Origin: Nisaea sediminum
GTDB lineage: Bacteria; Pseudomonadota; Alphaproteobacteria; Thalassobaculales; Thalassobaculaceae
Length of the DNA stretch: 64,000 bases
NCBI RefSeq assembly: GCF_014904705.1
Contig: NZ_JACZCQ010000001.1
Location: 496,001 to 560,000, forward strand
Reading direction: 5' to 3'
How positions within the stretch are numbered: position 1 is the first letter of the stretch; each line of letters begins with the position of its first letter. The translations under genes were made by a program, and so were the position numbers. Of this stretch, positions 55,871-64,000 are shown piece by piece. The notes under the pieces are model-generated. The model was not told where the DNA came from, did not search any database, and saw only the letters and a program-made list of their open reading frames with translations.

Positions 55871-56840
55871 CAATCCGGCCTATCCGCCTTTCCGGGCGGC
55901 AATGCCTTGGGTCGGCGCGCATTTGCAAACCCTGAGGAGCTTCCTTGTCGGCGGGACGCCCCGGATCGGTTCGGCCCGCTCGGAACGGCTCACCTTCCCG
56001 ATGGAAGACGGCAGCGGCGATAAACTGAGCGCGGTTCTCGAGCGTCCCTCGTCGCCGCTCGAAGGCGCCCCGCTCGTGGTCGTCATTCACGGCCTGACCG
56101 GCTGCGAGGACAGTTTCCATGTCCGCGACGCGGCGCGCTATTTCGTCTCTGCCGGGCTCCGCGTCCTACGCCTTAACCTGCGCGGTGCGGGACCGACGCG
56201 GGCGGATTGCACGCGCTCCTATCATGCCGGGCGCACCGCGGATCTCGATGCGGTCCTGGCGCAGCTCCAGGCGACCGGCGTGGCCCAGCGCTTCGTGCTC
56301 TACGGCGTCTCGCTCGGCGGCAACATGATGCTGAAATATCTGGGCGAACGGACGCGGCCGCAGGTCGCGGCGGCGATCTCGGTTTCGGCGCCGATCGATC
56401 TCGCCCGGACCTCCGAGCGTTTCATCCAGCCGCGCAACCGGCTCTATCACAACTGGCTGCTGAAGAGCATGAAGCAGGAGGCGCTGGCGACGCCGGGGCT
56501 CTCGGCAAGCGAACAGGCGGCAGTCCGGACCGCGCGCACCACGGTCGAGTTCGACGAGCGGCATATCGCCGCCCGCAACGGCTTCGACGGCGCGCGGGAC
56601 TATTACGCGAAAAGCTCGGCGAAGGGATTCCTGAGGGGGATCTCGGTGCCGACGCTGGTCATCCACGCGCTGAACGATCCCTGGATCCCTGGCGGGATCT
56701 ATCTCGACTTTGACTGGGCGGCCAACCCGCGCCTGACCCCGCTGCTGCCGCTCGACGGCGGCCATGTCGGCTTCCACGATGGCGGCAGCTGGCATCTCAG
56801 GATGGCGGAGCGGTTTCTCGAAGAAACCGGCGTGCTCTAG
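55860..56840 (+). CDS. YheT-type alpha/beta hydrolase, 326 aa
   Basis: A second hydrolase, of the YheT/Abhydro_1 (COG0429) type. IHGLTG, the elbow YGVSLGGN (S151), NDPWIP (Asp) and DGGHVGF (His) form the triad. The PWVGAHLQTLRS N-terminus is characteristic of this family. Its start lies in the 3' end of the upstream hydrolase gene (11-nt overlap), so the two proteins are made together. The substrate is unknown. Confidence 0.9.
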   Translation: MLPDNPAYPPFRAAMPWVGAHLQTLRSFLVGGTPRIGSARSERLTFPMEDGSGDKLSAVLERPSSPLEGAPLVVVIHGLTGCEDSFHVRDAARYFVSAGLRVLRLNLRGAGPTRADCTRSYHAGRTADLDAVLAQLQATGVAQRFVLYGVSLGGNMMLKYLGERTRPQVAAAISVSAPIDLARTSERFIQPRNRLYHNWLLKSMKQEALATPGLSASEQAAVRTARTTVEFDERHIAARNGFDGARDYYAKSSAKGFLRGISVPTLVIHALNDPWIPGGIYLDFDWAANPRLTPLLPLDGGHVGFHDGGSWHLRMAERFLEETGVL

Positions 56841-56928
56841 AATCCGCCGCTGACGCACTTTCGCTGCATTGCAGCAAAACCGCCGCCGTGATTAGAGTTA
56901 ATTCCGCAAAAAATAAAAGGAGGCTTCC

Positions 56929-57747
56929 ATGTGCGATATCTGTGTGATGAACGCTGTGAAGGAGAAGATGCTGTCCCGCCGGGCGCTCTTCAAATCCGCC
57001 GCGATGGCGAGCGTCGCCGCGGTGGCGGGAGCGACGGTCTCGGCGCCTCCGGCGATGGCCAAGGGGCACAATCGTGTCGAGGACATGACCCACACGCTGC
57101 ACCGTGACTTTCCGACTTATTTTGGCGCGCCGCAGTTTTCGATGGAGCAGAAATTCAACTACGCGGAGCACAAGTTCAACCTGTTCGAATACACGGTGAA
57201 TGAGCACACCGGCACCCATATCGACGCGCCGCTGCACTTCTCGGCGGACGGCACCTCGGTGGACGAAATTCCGGTCTCCAACCTCGTCGCGCCCCTTTGT
57301 GTGATCGACATCGCGGCGCGCGCGGCGGACAACCCGGACGCTCAGGTCACGCCGGACGACATTCGCGACTGGAAGGCGAAACATGGCGACATTCCGGAAA
57401 ATGCCTGCGTCGCGATGCATTCCGGCTGGGGTGGGAAGGTGAATACTGATGCCTTCCGTGGTTTCGACGGAAAGGCGCAGCACTATCCGGGCTTCCATGT
57501 CGAGGCGGTGAAGCTGCTGATGGAGGAGACCGGAGCAAGCTCGATCGCCGTGGACACGCTCTCTCTAGACTACGGCATGTCCGGCGATTTCGCGACCCAC
57601 TATGCCTGGCTTCCGACCGGCCGGTTCGGCATCGAATGCATCGCCAACCTGGACAAGGTTCCGGCGTCGGGAGCGACACTTGTCGTGGGCGCCCCGAAGC
57701 ATAAGGGTGGCACCGGCGGCCCCGCGCGCATCTTTGCCATGGTGTGA
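56929..57747 (+). CDS. Tat-exported cyclase-family (kynurenine formamidase-like) protein, 272 aa
   Basis: A metal-dependent hydrolase of the PF04199 cyclase family. A twin-arginine signal SRRALFK (R17, R18) and hydrophobic core end at AMA about residue 44, so the mature enzyme is periplasmic. HTGTHIDAPLHF (H93, H97, D99) binds the metal. AAAGGAGG precedes the ATG. Family members open cyclic amides or formamides; the substrate is open. A strong terminator follows. Confidence 0.9.
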   Translation: MCDICVMNAVKEKMLSRRALFKSAAMASVAAVAGATVSAPPAMAKGHNRVEDMTHTLHRDFPTYFGAPQFSMEQKFNYAEHKFNLFEYTVNEHTGTHIDAPLHFSADGTSVDEIPVSNLVAPLCVIDIAARAADNPDAQVTPDDIRDWKAKHGDIPENACVAMHSGWGGKVNTDAFRGFDGKAQHYPGFHVEAVKLLMEETGASSIAVDTLSLDYGMSGDFATHYAWLPTGRFGIECIANLDKVPASGATLVVGAPKHKGGTGGPARIFAMV

Positions 57748-57767
57748 TGGCTGCAGCTGATTACATA

Positions 57768-57806
57768 GAAAGGCCCGCGCCGGATGACCGGTGCGGGCCT
57801 TTTGTT
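57768..57806 (+). terminator. Strong intrinsic terminator between the cyclase and hemB genes
   Basis: AAAGGCCCGC-GCCGG and CCGGT-GCGGGCCTTTT pair around an ATGA loop as a long GC stem followed by TTTTGTTTT on the plus strand. It is clearly placed after the cyclase gene. On the minus strand it could also serve the convergent hemB transcript, although the T-run is shorter. Confidence 0.9.
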
Positions 57807-57825
57807 TTCCGGGTCCGGAGGTGGG

Positions 57826-58875
57826 CTATCCGGCCTTCAGCCGCTTCGCGACCTCGACGGCGAAATAGGTCAGGACCCCGTCGGCGCCGGCGCGTTTGAA
57901 TCCGAGCAGGCTTTCCATCATGGCGCGGTCGCGGTCGATCCAGCCGTTGAGGCCGGCGGCCGAGATCATCGCGTATTCGCCGCTCACCTGGTAGGCGTAG
58001 GTCGGCATGGCGAAGGTGTCCTTCGCGCGGCGTACGATGTCGAGATAGGGCATGCCCGGCTTCACCATGACCATGTCGGCGCCTTCGGCGATGTCCAGCG
58101 CCAGTTCGCGGATCGCCTCGTCGCTGTTCGCCGGGTCCATCTGGTAGGTCGACTTGCTCGCCTTGCCGAGCGTGCCGGAAGAGCCGACCGCGTCGCGGAA
58201 CGGGCCGTAGAAGGCGGAGGCGTATTTCGCCGAATAGGCCATGATCTGCACGTTCTGGAAGCCGTTCTCGTCGAGCGCCCGGCGGATCGCGCCGATACGG
58301 CCGTCCATCATGTCGGACGGCGCGATGATGTCGCAGCCGGCGCGGGCCTGGGCCAGCGCTTGGCGGACCAGGATCTCGACGCTCTCGTCGTTCAGGATGC
58401 GGTCGTCCTCGAGCACTCCGTCATGGCCGTGGCTGGTATAGGGATCGAGCGCGACGTCGCACATCACGCCGATATCCGGCACGTCCTTCTTGATCGCGCG
58501 CACGGCCTCGCAGACGAGATTGTCGTCGCGCTCGGAATAGCTGCCGGTCGCGTCCTTAAGCTCCGGTTCCGTGAAGGGAAAGAGCGCGACGGCCGGAATC
58601 CCGAGGTCGCGCGCCTCGGCCACCACCTCCGCGATTCGGTCGACGGAATGGCGCATCACGCCCGGCATGGAGGCGACCGGCTCCTCGAGGCCGTGGCCGA
58701 CCCGTACGAAGACCGGCCAGATCAGATCGTCGATCGACAGGCGGTTCTCGGCGACGAGGCGGCGCGACCATTCGGTTTGCCGGTTGCGGCGCATGCGGAT
58801 GGTCGGGAAACCCGGTGCCGTGCTCTTGCTGCTCTGCTCTGCGGCGGCATGCGGGGCGGTTCCGTTGAGGGGCAT
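57826..58875 (-). CDS. hemB: Porphobilinogen synthase (5-aminolevulinate dehydratase), 349 aa
   Basis: Condenses two 5-aminolevulinate molecules in heme, B12 and chlorophyll synthesis. The active-site region is MAYSAKYASAFYGPFRDA, and MVKPGMPYLDI carries the second lysine. The metal loop is DVALDPYTSHGHDG: the zinc cysteines of the E. coli enzyme are replaced by A, D and D, so this is the Mg2+/K+-type. ATG 58875 has AAGG upstream; a GTG at 58920 is less likely. Confidence 0.95.
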   Translation of the reverse strand: MPLNGTAPHAAAEQSSKSTAPGFPTIRMRRNRQTEWSRRLVAENRLSIDDLIWPVFVRVGHGLEEPVASMPGVMRHSVDRIAEVVAEARDLGIPAVALFPFTEPELKDATGSYSERDDNLVCEAVRAIKKDVPDIGVMCDVALDPYTSHGHDGVLEDDRILNDESVEILVRQALAQARAGCDIIAPSDMMDGRIGAIRRALDENGFQNVQIMAYSAKYASAFYGPFRDAVGSSGTLGKASKSTYQMDPANSDEAIRELALDIAEGADMVMVKPGMPYLDIVRRAKDTFAMPTYAYQVSGEYAMISAAGLNGWIDRDRAMMESLLGFKRAGADGVLTYFAVEVAKRLKAG

Positions 58876-59066
58876 TGATATCGGCCTTATTCTTGTCACC
58901 AGCGGGCGATTCTCTCGCACCCGATGTTAGAGCGGAGCCGGTCCGGTGAAAAGACACCGCTTGTCGCAGCCGGGGCGCGGGCATTGAACGCGACAATTTG
59001 CGCCCCTATGATCCGCCGCCCGTGAGGCAAGCTCGACAAAAAACAAACGGGCGAGGGAGACGAGGG

Positions 59067-60218
59067 ATGGATTTTCAGCTCAACGAGGAACAGCGCGCGA
59101 TCCAGGATATGGCCCGCGCCTTCACCGCAGAGCATTTCACGCCCAACGCCGCGCGCTGGGACGAGGAGGAAATCTTCCCGGTCGAGGAGATCCGCAAGGC
59201 GGCGGAACTCGGTCTGGCCGGGATCTATGTCGGCGAGGAACATGGCGGCTCCGGCCTGACCCGGCTCGACGCCGCGATCATCTTCGAGGAGTTGTCGGCG
59301 GGCTGCCCCTCCACGGCGGCCTATATCTCGATCCACAACATGGTTTCCTGGATGGTGGACCGCTTCGGCTCCGACGAGGTGCGGGCGCGTTTCCTGCCGA
59401 AGCTGACGACCATGGAGGCGATGGCGAGCTATTGCCTGACCGAGCCGGGCGCGGGTTCCGACGCGGCCTCGCTCAAGACCAAGGCGGTTCCGGAGGGTAA
59501 CAGCACCTTCCGGATGAGCGGTGCCAAGGCCTTCATCTCCGGCGGCCCGACGAGCGACGTCTATGCCGTTATGGCACGCACCGGCGGCGAGGGGGCGGGC
59601 GGCGTCTCCTGTCTCCTGGTCGAGAAGGGCACGGACGGTCTCTCCTTCGGCAAGAAGGAGCGCAAGATGGGCTGGCACAGCCAGCATACCTCGATGGTGA
59701 ATTTCGAGGACTGCCCGGTGCCGCGGGACAATCTCGTCGGCAATGAGGGCGACGGTTTCAAGATCGCCATGGCGGGGCTCGACGGCGGGCGCATTAATAT
59801 CGCCGCCTGTTCTCTCGGCGGCGCTCGCGCGGCGCTGGAGGCGGCGCTGTCCTATGCAGGGGACAGGGCGCAATTCGGCAAGAAGCTGAACGAGTTTCAG
59901 GCGATCCAGTTCAAGCTCGCCGACATGGCGACCGAACTCGACGCGGCGCGGCTGATGGTGCACCGGGCGGCGGACAGCCTCGACCGGAAGGATCCCCAGG
60001 CGACCAAGCATTGCGCCATGGCGAAACGCTTCGCGACGGATATCTGTTCGAAGATCTGCAACGAGGCGCTGCAGATCCACGGCGGATACGGCTATCTTGG
60101 CGACTTCCCGCTCGAAAGACTGGTGCGCGATCTCCGCGTTCATCAGATTCTCGAGGGCACGAACGAAATCATGCGCGTGATCATCGCGCGCAAACTCCTT
60201 GCGGATTGGACGGAATGA
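59067..60218 (+). CDS. Acyl-CoA dehydrogenase, probably isobutyryl-CoA dehydrogenase, 383 aa
   Basis: A flavin acyl-CoA dehydrogenase. YCLTEPGAGSDAASL binds FAD and CoA, and the catalytic Glu is in ILEGTNEIMR near the C-terminus. The ATG follows a GAGGGAGACGAGGG ribosome-binding site. The gene starts a cluster with 3-hydroxyisobutyryl-CoA hydrolase and mmsB, which points to isobutyryl-CoA in valine breakdown. Its stop overlaps the next start as ATGA. Confidence 0.93.
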   Translation: MDFQLNEEQRAIQDMARAFTAEHFTPNAARWDEEEIFPVEEIRKAAELGLAGIYVGEEHGGSGLTRLDAAIIFEELSAGCPSTAAYISIHNMVSWMVDRFGSDEVRARFLPKLTTMEAMASYCLTEPGAGSDAASLKTKAVPEGNSTFRMSGAKAFISGGPTSDVYAVMARTGGEGAGGVSCLLVEKGTDGLSFGKKERKMGWHSQHTSMVNFEDCPVPRDNLVGNEGDGFKIAMAGLDGGRINIAACSLGGARAALEAALSYAGDRAQFGKKLNEFQAIQFKLADMATELDAARLMVHRAADSLDRKDPQATKHCAMAKRFATDICSKICNEALQIHGGYGYLGDFPLERLVRDLRVHQILEGTNEIMRVIIARKLLADWTE

Positions 60219-61282
60219 CTGACGACGTACGGTTTGATGTCCGGGGCGGCTTCGGCTGGATCACCCTGGACCGGCAGCGTGCCCTGAATGCCCTCACGCT
60301 CGACGTGATCCGGGGCATGCAGAAGCATCTCGACGGCTGGGCCGAGAATCCCAAGGTCGGCGCCTTCCTGGTCGAAGGCGCTGGCGAGAAGGCGTTCTGC
60401 GCCGGCGGCGACGTGGTGGCTGTGCGCCGATCGCGGATCGAGGACGGCGAGGGCAATGCGCCGACGCAGTTCATGCTCGACTTCTTCGGTGAGGAGTACC
60501 GCCTCAACCGCACCATCTCCGAGGTCCCGAAACCCTATGTCGCGCTGATGGACGGGGTGACGATGGGCGGCGGTGTCGGCATCTCGGTTCATGGCGATTT
60601 CCGTGTCGTCACCGACCGCACGCTCTTCGCAATGCCGGAGACCGGGATCGGACTCTTCCCCGATGTCGGCGGCGGCTGGTTCCTGCCGCGCTGCCCGGGC
60701 GAGACCGGCACCTATCTGGCGCTCACCGGCGTTCCCGTAAAGGCTGCGGACTGCCTCTATGTCGGCGCGGCAACTCACTACGTGCCGAGCGAAAAGATCG
60801 ATGCGCTGCGCGACGCCCTGGGGGATCTGCCGTCCGGAGAGAATCTCTCGGACGCGATTTCAGCGGTGCTGGGGAATTTCTCCGAACCCGCCGGCGATGC
60901 GCCGCTGGCGGTACATCGCGAGCTGATCGATTCCTGCTTCCGGCATGACAGCGTCGAAGAGATCCTGGAGGCGCTCAGGGCCGAGGGCAGCGAATTCGCG
61001 TTGAAGACGGCGGAATTGCTCGAATTGCGTTCACCGACCAGCCTGAAGATGACCCTGGAGCTGATGCGCCGCGGGGCGCGCTGCGCCAGCCTTGCCGAGG
61101 ACCTCGAAACCGAGTTCGCTCTGGTGCAGAGTTTCCTGACCGGTGAGGATTTCTTCGAAGGCGTTCGGGCCCTTCTGGTCGACAAGGACCGTTCGCCGAA
61201 ATGGTCGCCGGCGAGCTTGGCTGAAGTGACCGACGAAACGGTCGAGGCCTATTTCTCGCGAGATGGCAAAGCGGGACTCTGA
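60215..61282 (+). CDS. 3-Hydroxyisobutyryl-CoA hydrolase (crotonase family), 355 aa
   Basis: A crotonase-fold hydrolase. The signature regions are FCAGGDVVAV, MDGVTMGGGVGIS and MPETGIGLFPDVGGG, with the catalytic Glu in the PETGIG segment. The length (355 aa) matches HIBCH rather than ordinary enoyl-CoA hydratase. The start ATG overlaps the dehydrogenase stop. It would remove CoA before the MmsB step. Confidence 0.94.
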   Translation: MTDDVRFDVRGGFGWITLDRQRALNALTLDVIRGMQKHLDGWAENPKVGAFLVEGAGEKAFCAGGDVVAVRRSRIEDGEGNAPTQFMLDFFGEEYRLNRTISEVPKPYVALMDGVTMGGGVGISVHGDFRVVTDRTLFAMPETGIGLFPDVGGGWFLPRCPGETGTYLALTGVPVKAADCLYVGAATHYVPSEKIDALRDALGDLPSGENLSDAISAVLGNFSEPAGDAPLAVHRELIDSCFRHDSVEEILEALRAEGSEFALKTAELLELRSPTSLKMTLELMRRGARCASLAEDLETEFALVQSFLTGEDFFEGVRALLVDKDRSPKWSPASLAEVTDETVEAYFSRDGKAGL

Positions 61283-61335
61283 AGCCCGCAATCCAGAAAA
61301 GCGAACGAACACGTTAGGGACAGGGAGCAGGAAAC

Positions 61336-62217
61336 ATGACGACAATCGCCTTCATCGGCCTCGGTAATATGGGGCTTCCCATGGCCAAGAACCTGATCGG
61401 CGCGGGCCATCAGGTCCGCGGCTTCGATCTTTCCGCCGAAAGTCTGGAAAAGCTTGAAGCGGCGGGTGGCACGCCCGCATCCAGCGCGGCCGATGCGGTT
61501 TCAGGCGCGGAAGTCGTCGTCACCATGCTCCCGGCGGGCAAGCATGTCCGGGCGGTCTATGACGAGAGCGTCTTTCCGAGCGCCGCGGCCGGGACGCTTT
61601 TCATCGATTGCTCGACCATCGACGTCGATACAGCCCGCGCGGTGGCGGCGGATGCGGCCGCCAAGGGGTTCGCCATGCTCGACGCCCCGGTCTCCGGCGG
61701 CACCGGCGGGGCGGAGGCGGGAACTCTGACTTTCATGGTCGGAGGTGACGATTCGGCCTTCGCACGGGCCCGCCCGCTACTCGATGTGATGGGGGCGACT
61801 GTGGTGCATGCGGGTTCCAGCGGCAGCGGTCAGGCGGCGAAGATCTGCAACAACATGGTGCTTGGGATTTCGATGATCGCGGTCTCCGAAGCCTTCGCGC
61901 TCGCCGACAAGTTGGGGCTCGACCGCCAGAAGCTCTTCGACATCAGTTCGAAGTCTTCGGGCCAGTGCTGGGCGATGACCAGTTACTGCCCGGTGCCCGG
62001 CCCGGTTCCGACTTCTCCTGCCAACCGTGACTACCTTCCGGGCTTCACCGCGGCGATGATGCTGAAGGATCTCGACCTCGCGCAACAGGCAGCCGATTCG
62101 GCCAAAGCCACAACCCCGATGGGGACAAAGGCCGCCGAATTCTATGCCGCCTTTGTTGACGAAGGCCACGGCGCCCTTGATTTCTCTGCGGTCTTCAAGA
62201 AACTGCGCGGCAATTAG
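61336..62217 (+). CDS. mmsB: 3-Hydroxyisobutyrate dehydrogenase, 293 aa
   Basis: Oxidises 3-hydroxyisobutyrate to methylmalonate semialdehyde with NAD+. The N-terminal FIGLGNMGLPMAKNL binds NAD; DAPVSGGTGGAEAGTL and GQAAKICNNM (catalytic Lys) follow. The length is normal. It lies 53 nt after the HIBCH gene, completing the middle of the valine pathway; mmsA and the enoyl-CoA hydratase step are not in this window. Confidence 0.96.
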   Translation: MTTIAFIGLGNMGLPMAKNLIGAGHQVRGFDLSAESLEKLEAAGGTPASSAADAVSGAEVVVTMLPAGKHVRAVYDESVFPSAAAGTLFIDCSTIDVDTARAVAADAAAKGFAMLDAPVSGGTGGAEAGTLTFMVGGDDSAFARARPLLDVMGATVVHAGSSGSGQAAKICNNMVLGISMIAVSEAFALADKLGLDRQKLFDISSKSSGQCWAMTSYCPVPGPVPTSPANRDYLPGFTAAMMLKDLDLAQQAADSAKATTPMGTKAAEFYAAFVDEGHGALDFSAVFKKLRGN

Positions 62218-62221
62218 GTTG

Positions 62222-62244
62222 CGTATTTGACGTATTTAACGTTA
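62222..62244. promoter_or_regulatory. Tandem 9-mer repeat and palindrome upstream of ldtR
   Basis: CGTATTTGA is followed immediately by CGTATTTAA, and the TAACGTTA palindrome overlaps the second copy. The site lies 48-70 nt upstream of the ldtR ATG in an AT-rich island. MarR-type proteins often bind short repeats near their own start, so autoregulation is possible; this is an inference. Confidence 0.3.
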
Positions 62245-62291
62245 CAAGAATGGCGCTATTGTTGCGAATTCTAATCTAATTCGGAGTTTGA

Positions 62292-62819
62292 ATGCCTATG
62301 CTTGGCATGACGGCACCGAAACAAACCGCGGCGGACCCGTCTGTGATTAAGAACGAGTATCTCGAAGCGATCAAACTCATCGAACGGCTTCATCGTCAAT
62401 TTCTTGAAGTCGTGAAAATGGAACTCGACCGTAAAGGGATCGAGGACATTAACAACATTCAGGCTTTGATCCTCTTTAATATCGGTAGTGAGGAATTGAC
62501 CGTCGGAGAACTGACGAACCGCGGGTATTACCTCGGCTCGAACGTTTCCTACAATGTTCGCAAGATGGTCGAGAACGGCTATCTGGTGCAGGAACGCTCG
62601 GCGCATGACCGCCGGTCGATCCGCGTGAAGCTCTCCGACAAGGGGCTTGAGCTTTGCGGCTTCGTTTCCGACATGTTCGACCGCCACGCGGCGGCGCTTG
62701 GCGAAGCGGGCGGCAGCCCTGACCGGCTGACCGAGTCGAGCCAGACCTATCGGGAACTCGAGCGCTTTTGGATGGGGCTGCTCAACTTCGGAATTCGCGG
62801 CGGTATTCCGCCGGTTTGA
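62292..62819 (+). CDS. ldtR: MarR-type winged-helix regulator, LdtR-like, 175 aa
   Basis: A winged-helix transcription factor. NNIQALILFNIG and ELTVGELTNRGYYLGSNVSYNVRKMVENGYL form the helix-turn-helix and wing region, and RSAHDRRSIRVKLSDKG is the wing. The sequence is close to the LdtR type of alphaproteobacteria, which controls an L,D-transpeptidase and stress tolerance. GGAG precedes the ATG. It is the last gene before a strong terminator, and co-transcription with mmsB is uncertain. Confidence 0.9.
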   Translation: MPMLGMTAPKQTAADPSVIKNEYLEAIKLIERLHRQFLEVVKMELDRKGIEDINNIQALILFNIGSEELTVGELTNRGYYLGSNVSYNVRKMVENGYLVQERSAHDRRSIRVKLSDKGLELCGFVSDMFDRHAAALGEAGGSPDRLTESSQTYRELERFWMGLLNFGIRGGIPPV

Positions 62820-62859
62820 GCCAATCCGGCCGGTTCCGATCCTGAAGACATGGTGAGTG

Positions 62860-62890
62860 CGCGGCCGGCTTTCCGGCCGCGTTTTCGTTT
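62860..62890 (+). terminator. Intrinsic terminator after ldtR
   Basis: CGCGGCCGG and CCGGCCGCG pair perfectly around a CTTT loop, followed by TTTTCGTTT. It is clearly placed 40 nt after the ldtR stop and about 80 nt before proS. Confidence 0.9.
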
Positions 62891-62970
62891 GGACAGCCGA
62901 TAGTCCATTTCATAGAGTGTCGCGGCGTTCAGCCGGGCCCGGGCCCGGATTTCAGACCACAGAGGACTCC

Positions 62971-64000
62971 ATGCGTCTTTCCGCTTATTTTCTGCCGACC
63001 CTCCGGGAAAACCCGAAAGAGGCGCAGATCGTCTCCCACCGCCTGATGCTGCGGGCCGGCATGATCCAGCAGGCCAGCGCCGGGATCTATTCCTGGCTGC
63101 CGCTCGGTTTCAGGGTGCTTCGGAAGATCGAGCAGATCGTGCGCGAGGAGCAGGATGCGGCCGGCGCGCAGGAAGTCCTGATGCCGACGATCCAGTCCGC
63201 AGATCTCTGGCGGGAAAGCGGCCGCTACGACGACTACGGCAAGGAAATGCTGCGGATCGAGGATCGGCACGGGCGCGACATGCTCTACGGGCCGACCAAC
63301 GAGGAGCTGATCACCGATATTTTCCGGACCCATGTGCGCAGCTACAAGGCGCTGCCGCTGATGCTCTATCACATCCAGTGGAAATTCCGCGACGAGGTCC
63401 GTCCGCGGTTCGGTGTCATGCGCGGCCGTGAATTCCTTATGAAGGACAACTATTCCTTCGATACGGACTATCAGGGAGCGGTCGATGCATATAACCGGAT
63501 GTTCGTTTCCTATCTGAAGACTTATGCGCGCATGGGATTGAGTGCGATCCCGATGAAGGCCGATACCGGCCCGATCGGCGGCGACCTCAGCCACGAATTC
63601 ATCGTGCTGGCCGATACCGGCGAGAGCGGCGTGTTCTACGACAAGGCCTGGGAAGCGCAGGACTTCGCCAATATGGACGTGAACTACGCGGACATGGGCG
63701 AAGTGAACGGCATCGTCGACAAATACACCTCGCTCTATGCCGCGACCGACGAGAAGCACGATGCCGCCTCCTGCGGAGTCGCCGAGGCGGACCTGAAGGA
63801 ACGGCGGGGCATCGAGGTCGGGCAGATCTTCTATTTCGGCACGAAATACTCCGCCCCTCTGAATGCGGTCGTGTCCACGCCGGAGGGCGAGGAGGTTCCG
63901 GTGCATATGGGATCCTACGGCATCGGCGTTTCGCGTCTGGTGGGTGCCATCATCGAGGCGAGCCACGACGACAAGGGCATCATCTGGCCGGAGCAGGTTG
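62971..64000 (+). CDS. proS: Prolyl-tRNA synthetase, 3' end cut by the window, 343 residues visible
   Basis: Class II synthetase for tRNA-Pro. The N-terminus [13 protein letters not shown] and the motif 2 region [15 protein letters not shown], followed by [10 protein letters not shown], are intact; motif 3, [10 protein letters not shown], is near residue 312. Between motif 2 and motif 3 there is only a short insertion (about 100 residues) where E. coli-type ProRS has an editing domain of about 180 residues. This is the alphaproteobacterial short form. AGAGGA precedes the ATG. Confidence 0.95.
   Translation, partial: MRLSAYFLPTLRENPKEAQIVSHRLMLRAGMIQQASAGIYSWLPLGFRVLRKIEQIVREEQDAAGAQEVLMPTIQSADLWRESGRYDDYGKEMLRIEDRHGRDMLYGPTNEELITDIFRTHVRSYKALPLMLYHIQWKFRDEVRPRFGVMRGREFLMKDNYSFDTDYQGAVDAYNRMFVSYLKTYARMGLSAIPMKADTGPIGGDLSHEFIVLADTGESGVFYDKAWEAQDFANMDVNYADMGEVNGIVDKYTSLYAATDEKHDAASCGVAEADLKERRGIEVGQIFYFGTKYSAPLNAVVSTPEGEEVPVHMGSYGIGVSRLVGAIIEASHDDKGIIWPEQV

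Overview
The window looks like a chromosomal segment of a GC-rich alphaproteobacterium, most likely Rhodospirillales-like and heterotrophic (marine or soil). This rests on gene order and protein type: slt-dapA-smpB, rpoZ-rel-DUF2062-pdxJ-acpS-lepB-rnc-era-recO-parC, a bifunctional Rel/SpoT homologue, an omega subunit with an acidic tail, a porphobilinogen synthase with an Asp-rich metal site, a prolyl-tRNA synthetase with a short insertion, an LdtR-type regulator and soxBDAG. The genus cannot be fixed from the sequence alone. I saw no rRNA, tRNA, CRISPR array, IS element, integrase or replication origin.

Layout. 0-2.4 kb: a kinase-like phosphotransferase with DUF6285, RidA, and a dual-specificity phosphatase. 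2.5-7.8 kb: a complete dipeptide/oligopeptide-type ABC importer operon (binding protein, two permeases, two ATPases). 8.0-9.1 kb: thioesterase and LysE exporter. 9.2-10.8 kb: a cobalamin riboswitch controlling cbtB-cbtA-DUF1636. 10.9-16.0 kb: soxBDAG, tetrameric sarcosine oxidase. 16.2-18.9 kb: an unknown gene, then an M23 envelope peptidase overlapping a bactofilin. 19-25.9 kb: threonine dehydratase-like enzyme, haloacid dehalogenase, lytic transglycosylase, dapA, smpB, family 5 uracil-DNA glycosylase and a NYN-domain protein. 26.1-38.9 kb: a dense housekeeping block (folK to parC, a GNAT and the Bpt leucyltransferase), with a voltage-gated K+ channel inserted between era and recO. 38.9-40.9 kb: motAB. 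41-48.8 kb: flavin reductase, ilvA, an outer-membrane barrel, a penicillin acylase homologue, and an aldehyde dehydrogenase coupled to a class III CoA transferase.

49.0-53.1 kb is the odd region. It holds a lower-GC four-gene unit (two lipoproteins, a small soluble helical protein and a polytopic membrane protein) that I cannot assign to any known system. It is the best candidate for something undescribed.

53.3-58.9 kb: CopD-like protein, two tandem GNAT paralogues, two overlapping alpha/beta hydrolases, a Tat-exported cyclase-family hydrolase and hemB. 59.0-62.8 kb: a valine-degradation operon (isobutyryl-CoA dehydrogenase, 3-hydroxyisobutyryl-CoA hydrolase, mmsB) followed by ldtR. The window ends inside proS.

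How the parts fit. Much of the window is catabolic: peptide import, sarcosine oxidation feeding folate-bound C1 units, two PLP ammonia-lyases, valine breakdown and CoA-ester chemistry. The rest is envelope shaping and core information processing. Very tight overlaps (ATGA, GTGA or 8 nt) show that many of these sets are translationally coupled. Start codons were chosen by ribosome-binding site, overlap and family length; alternatives are given in the entries.
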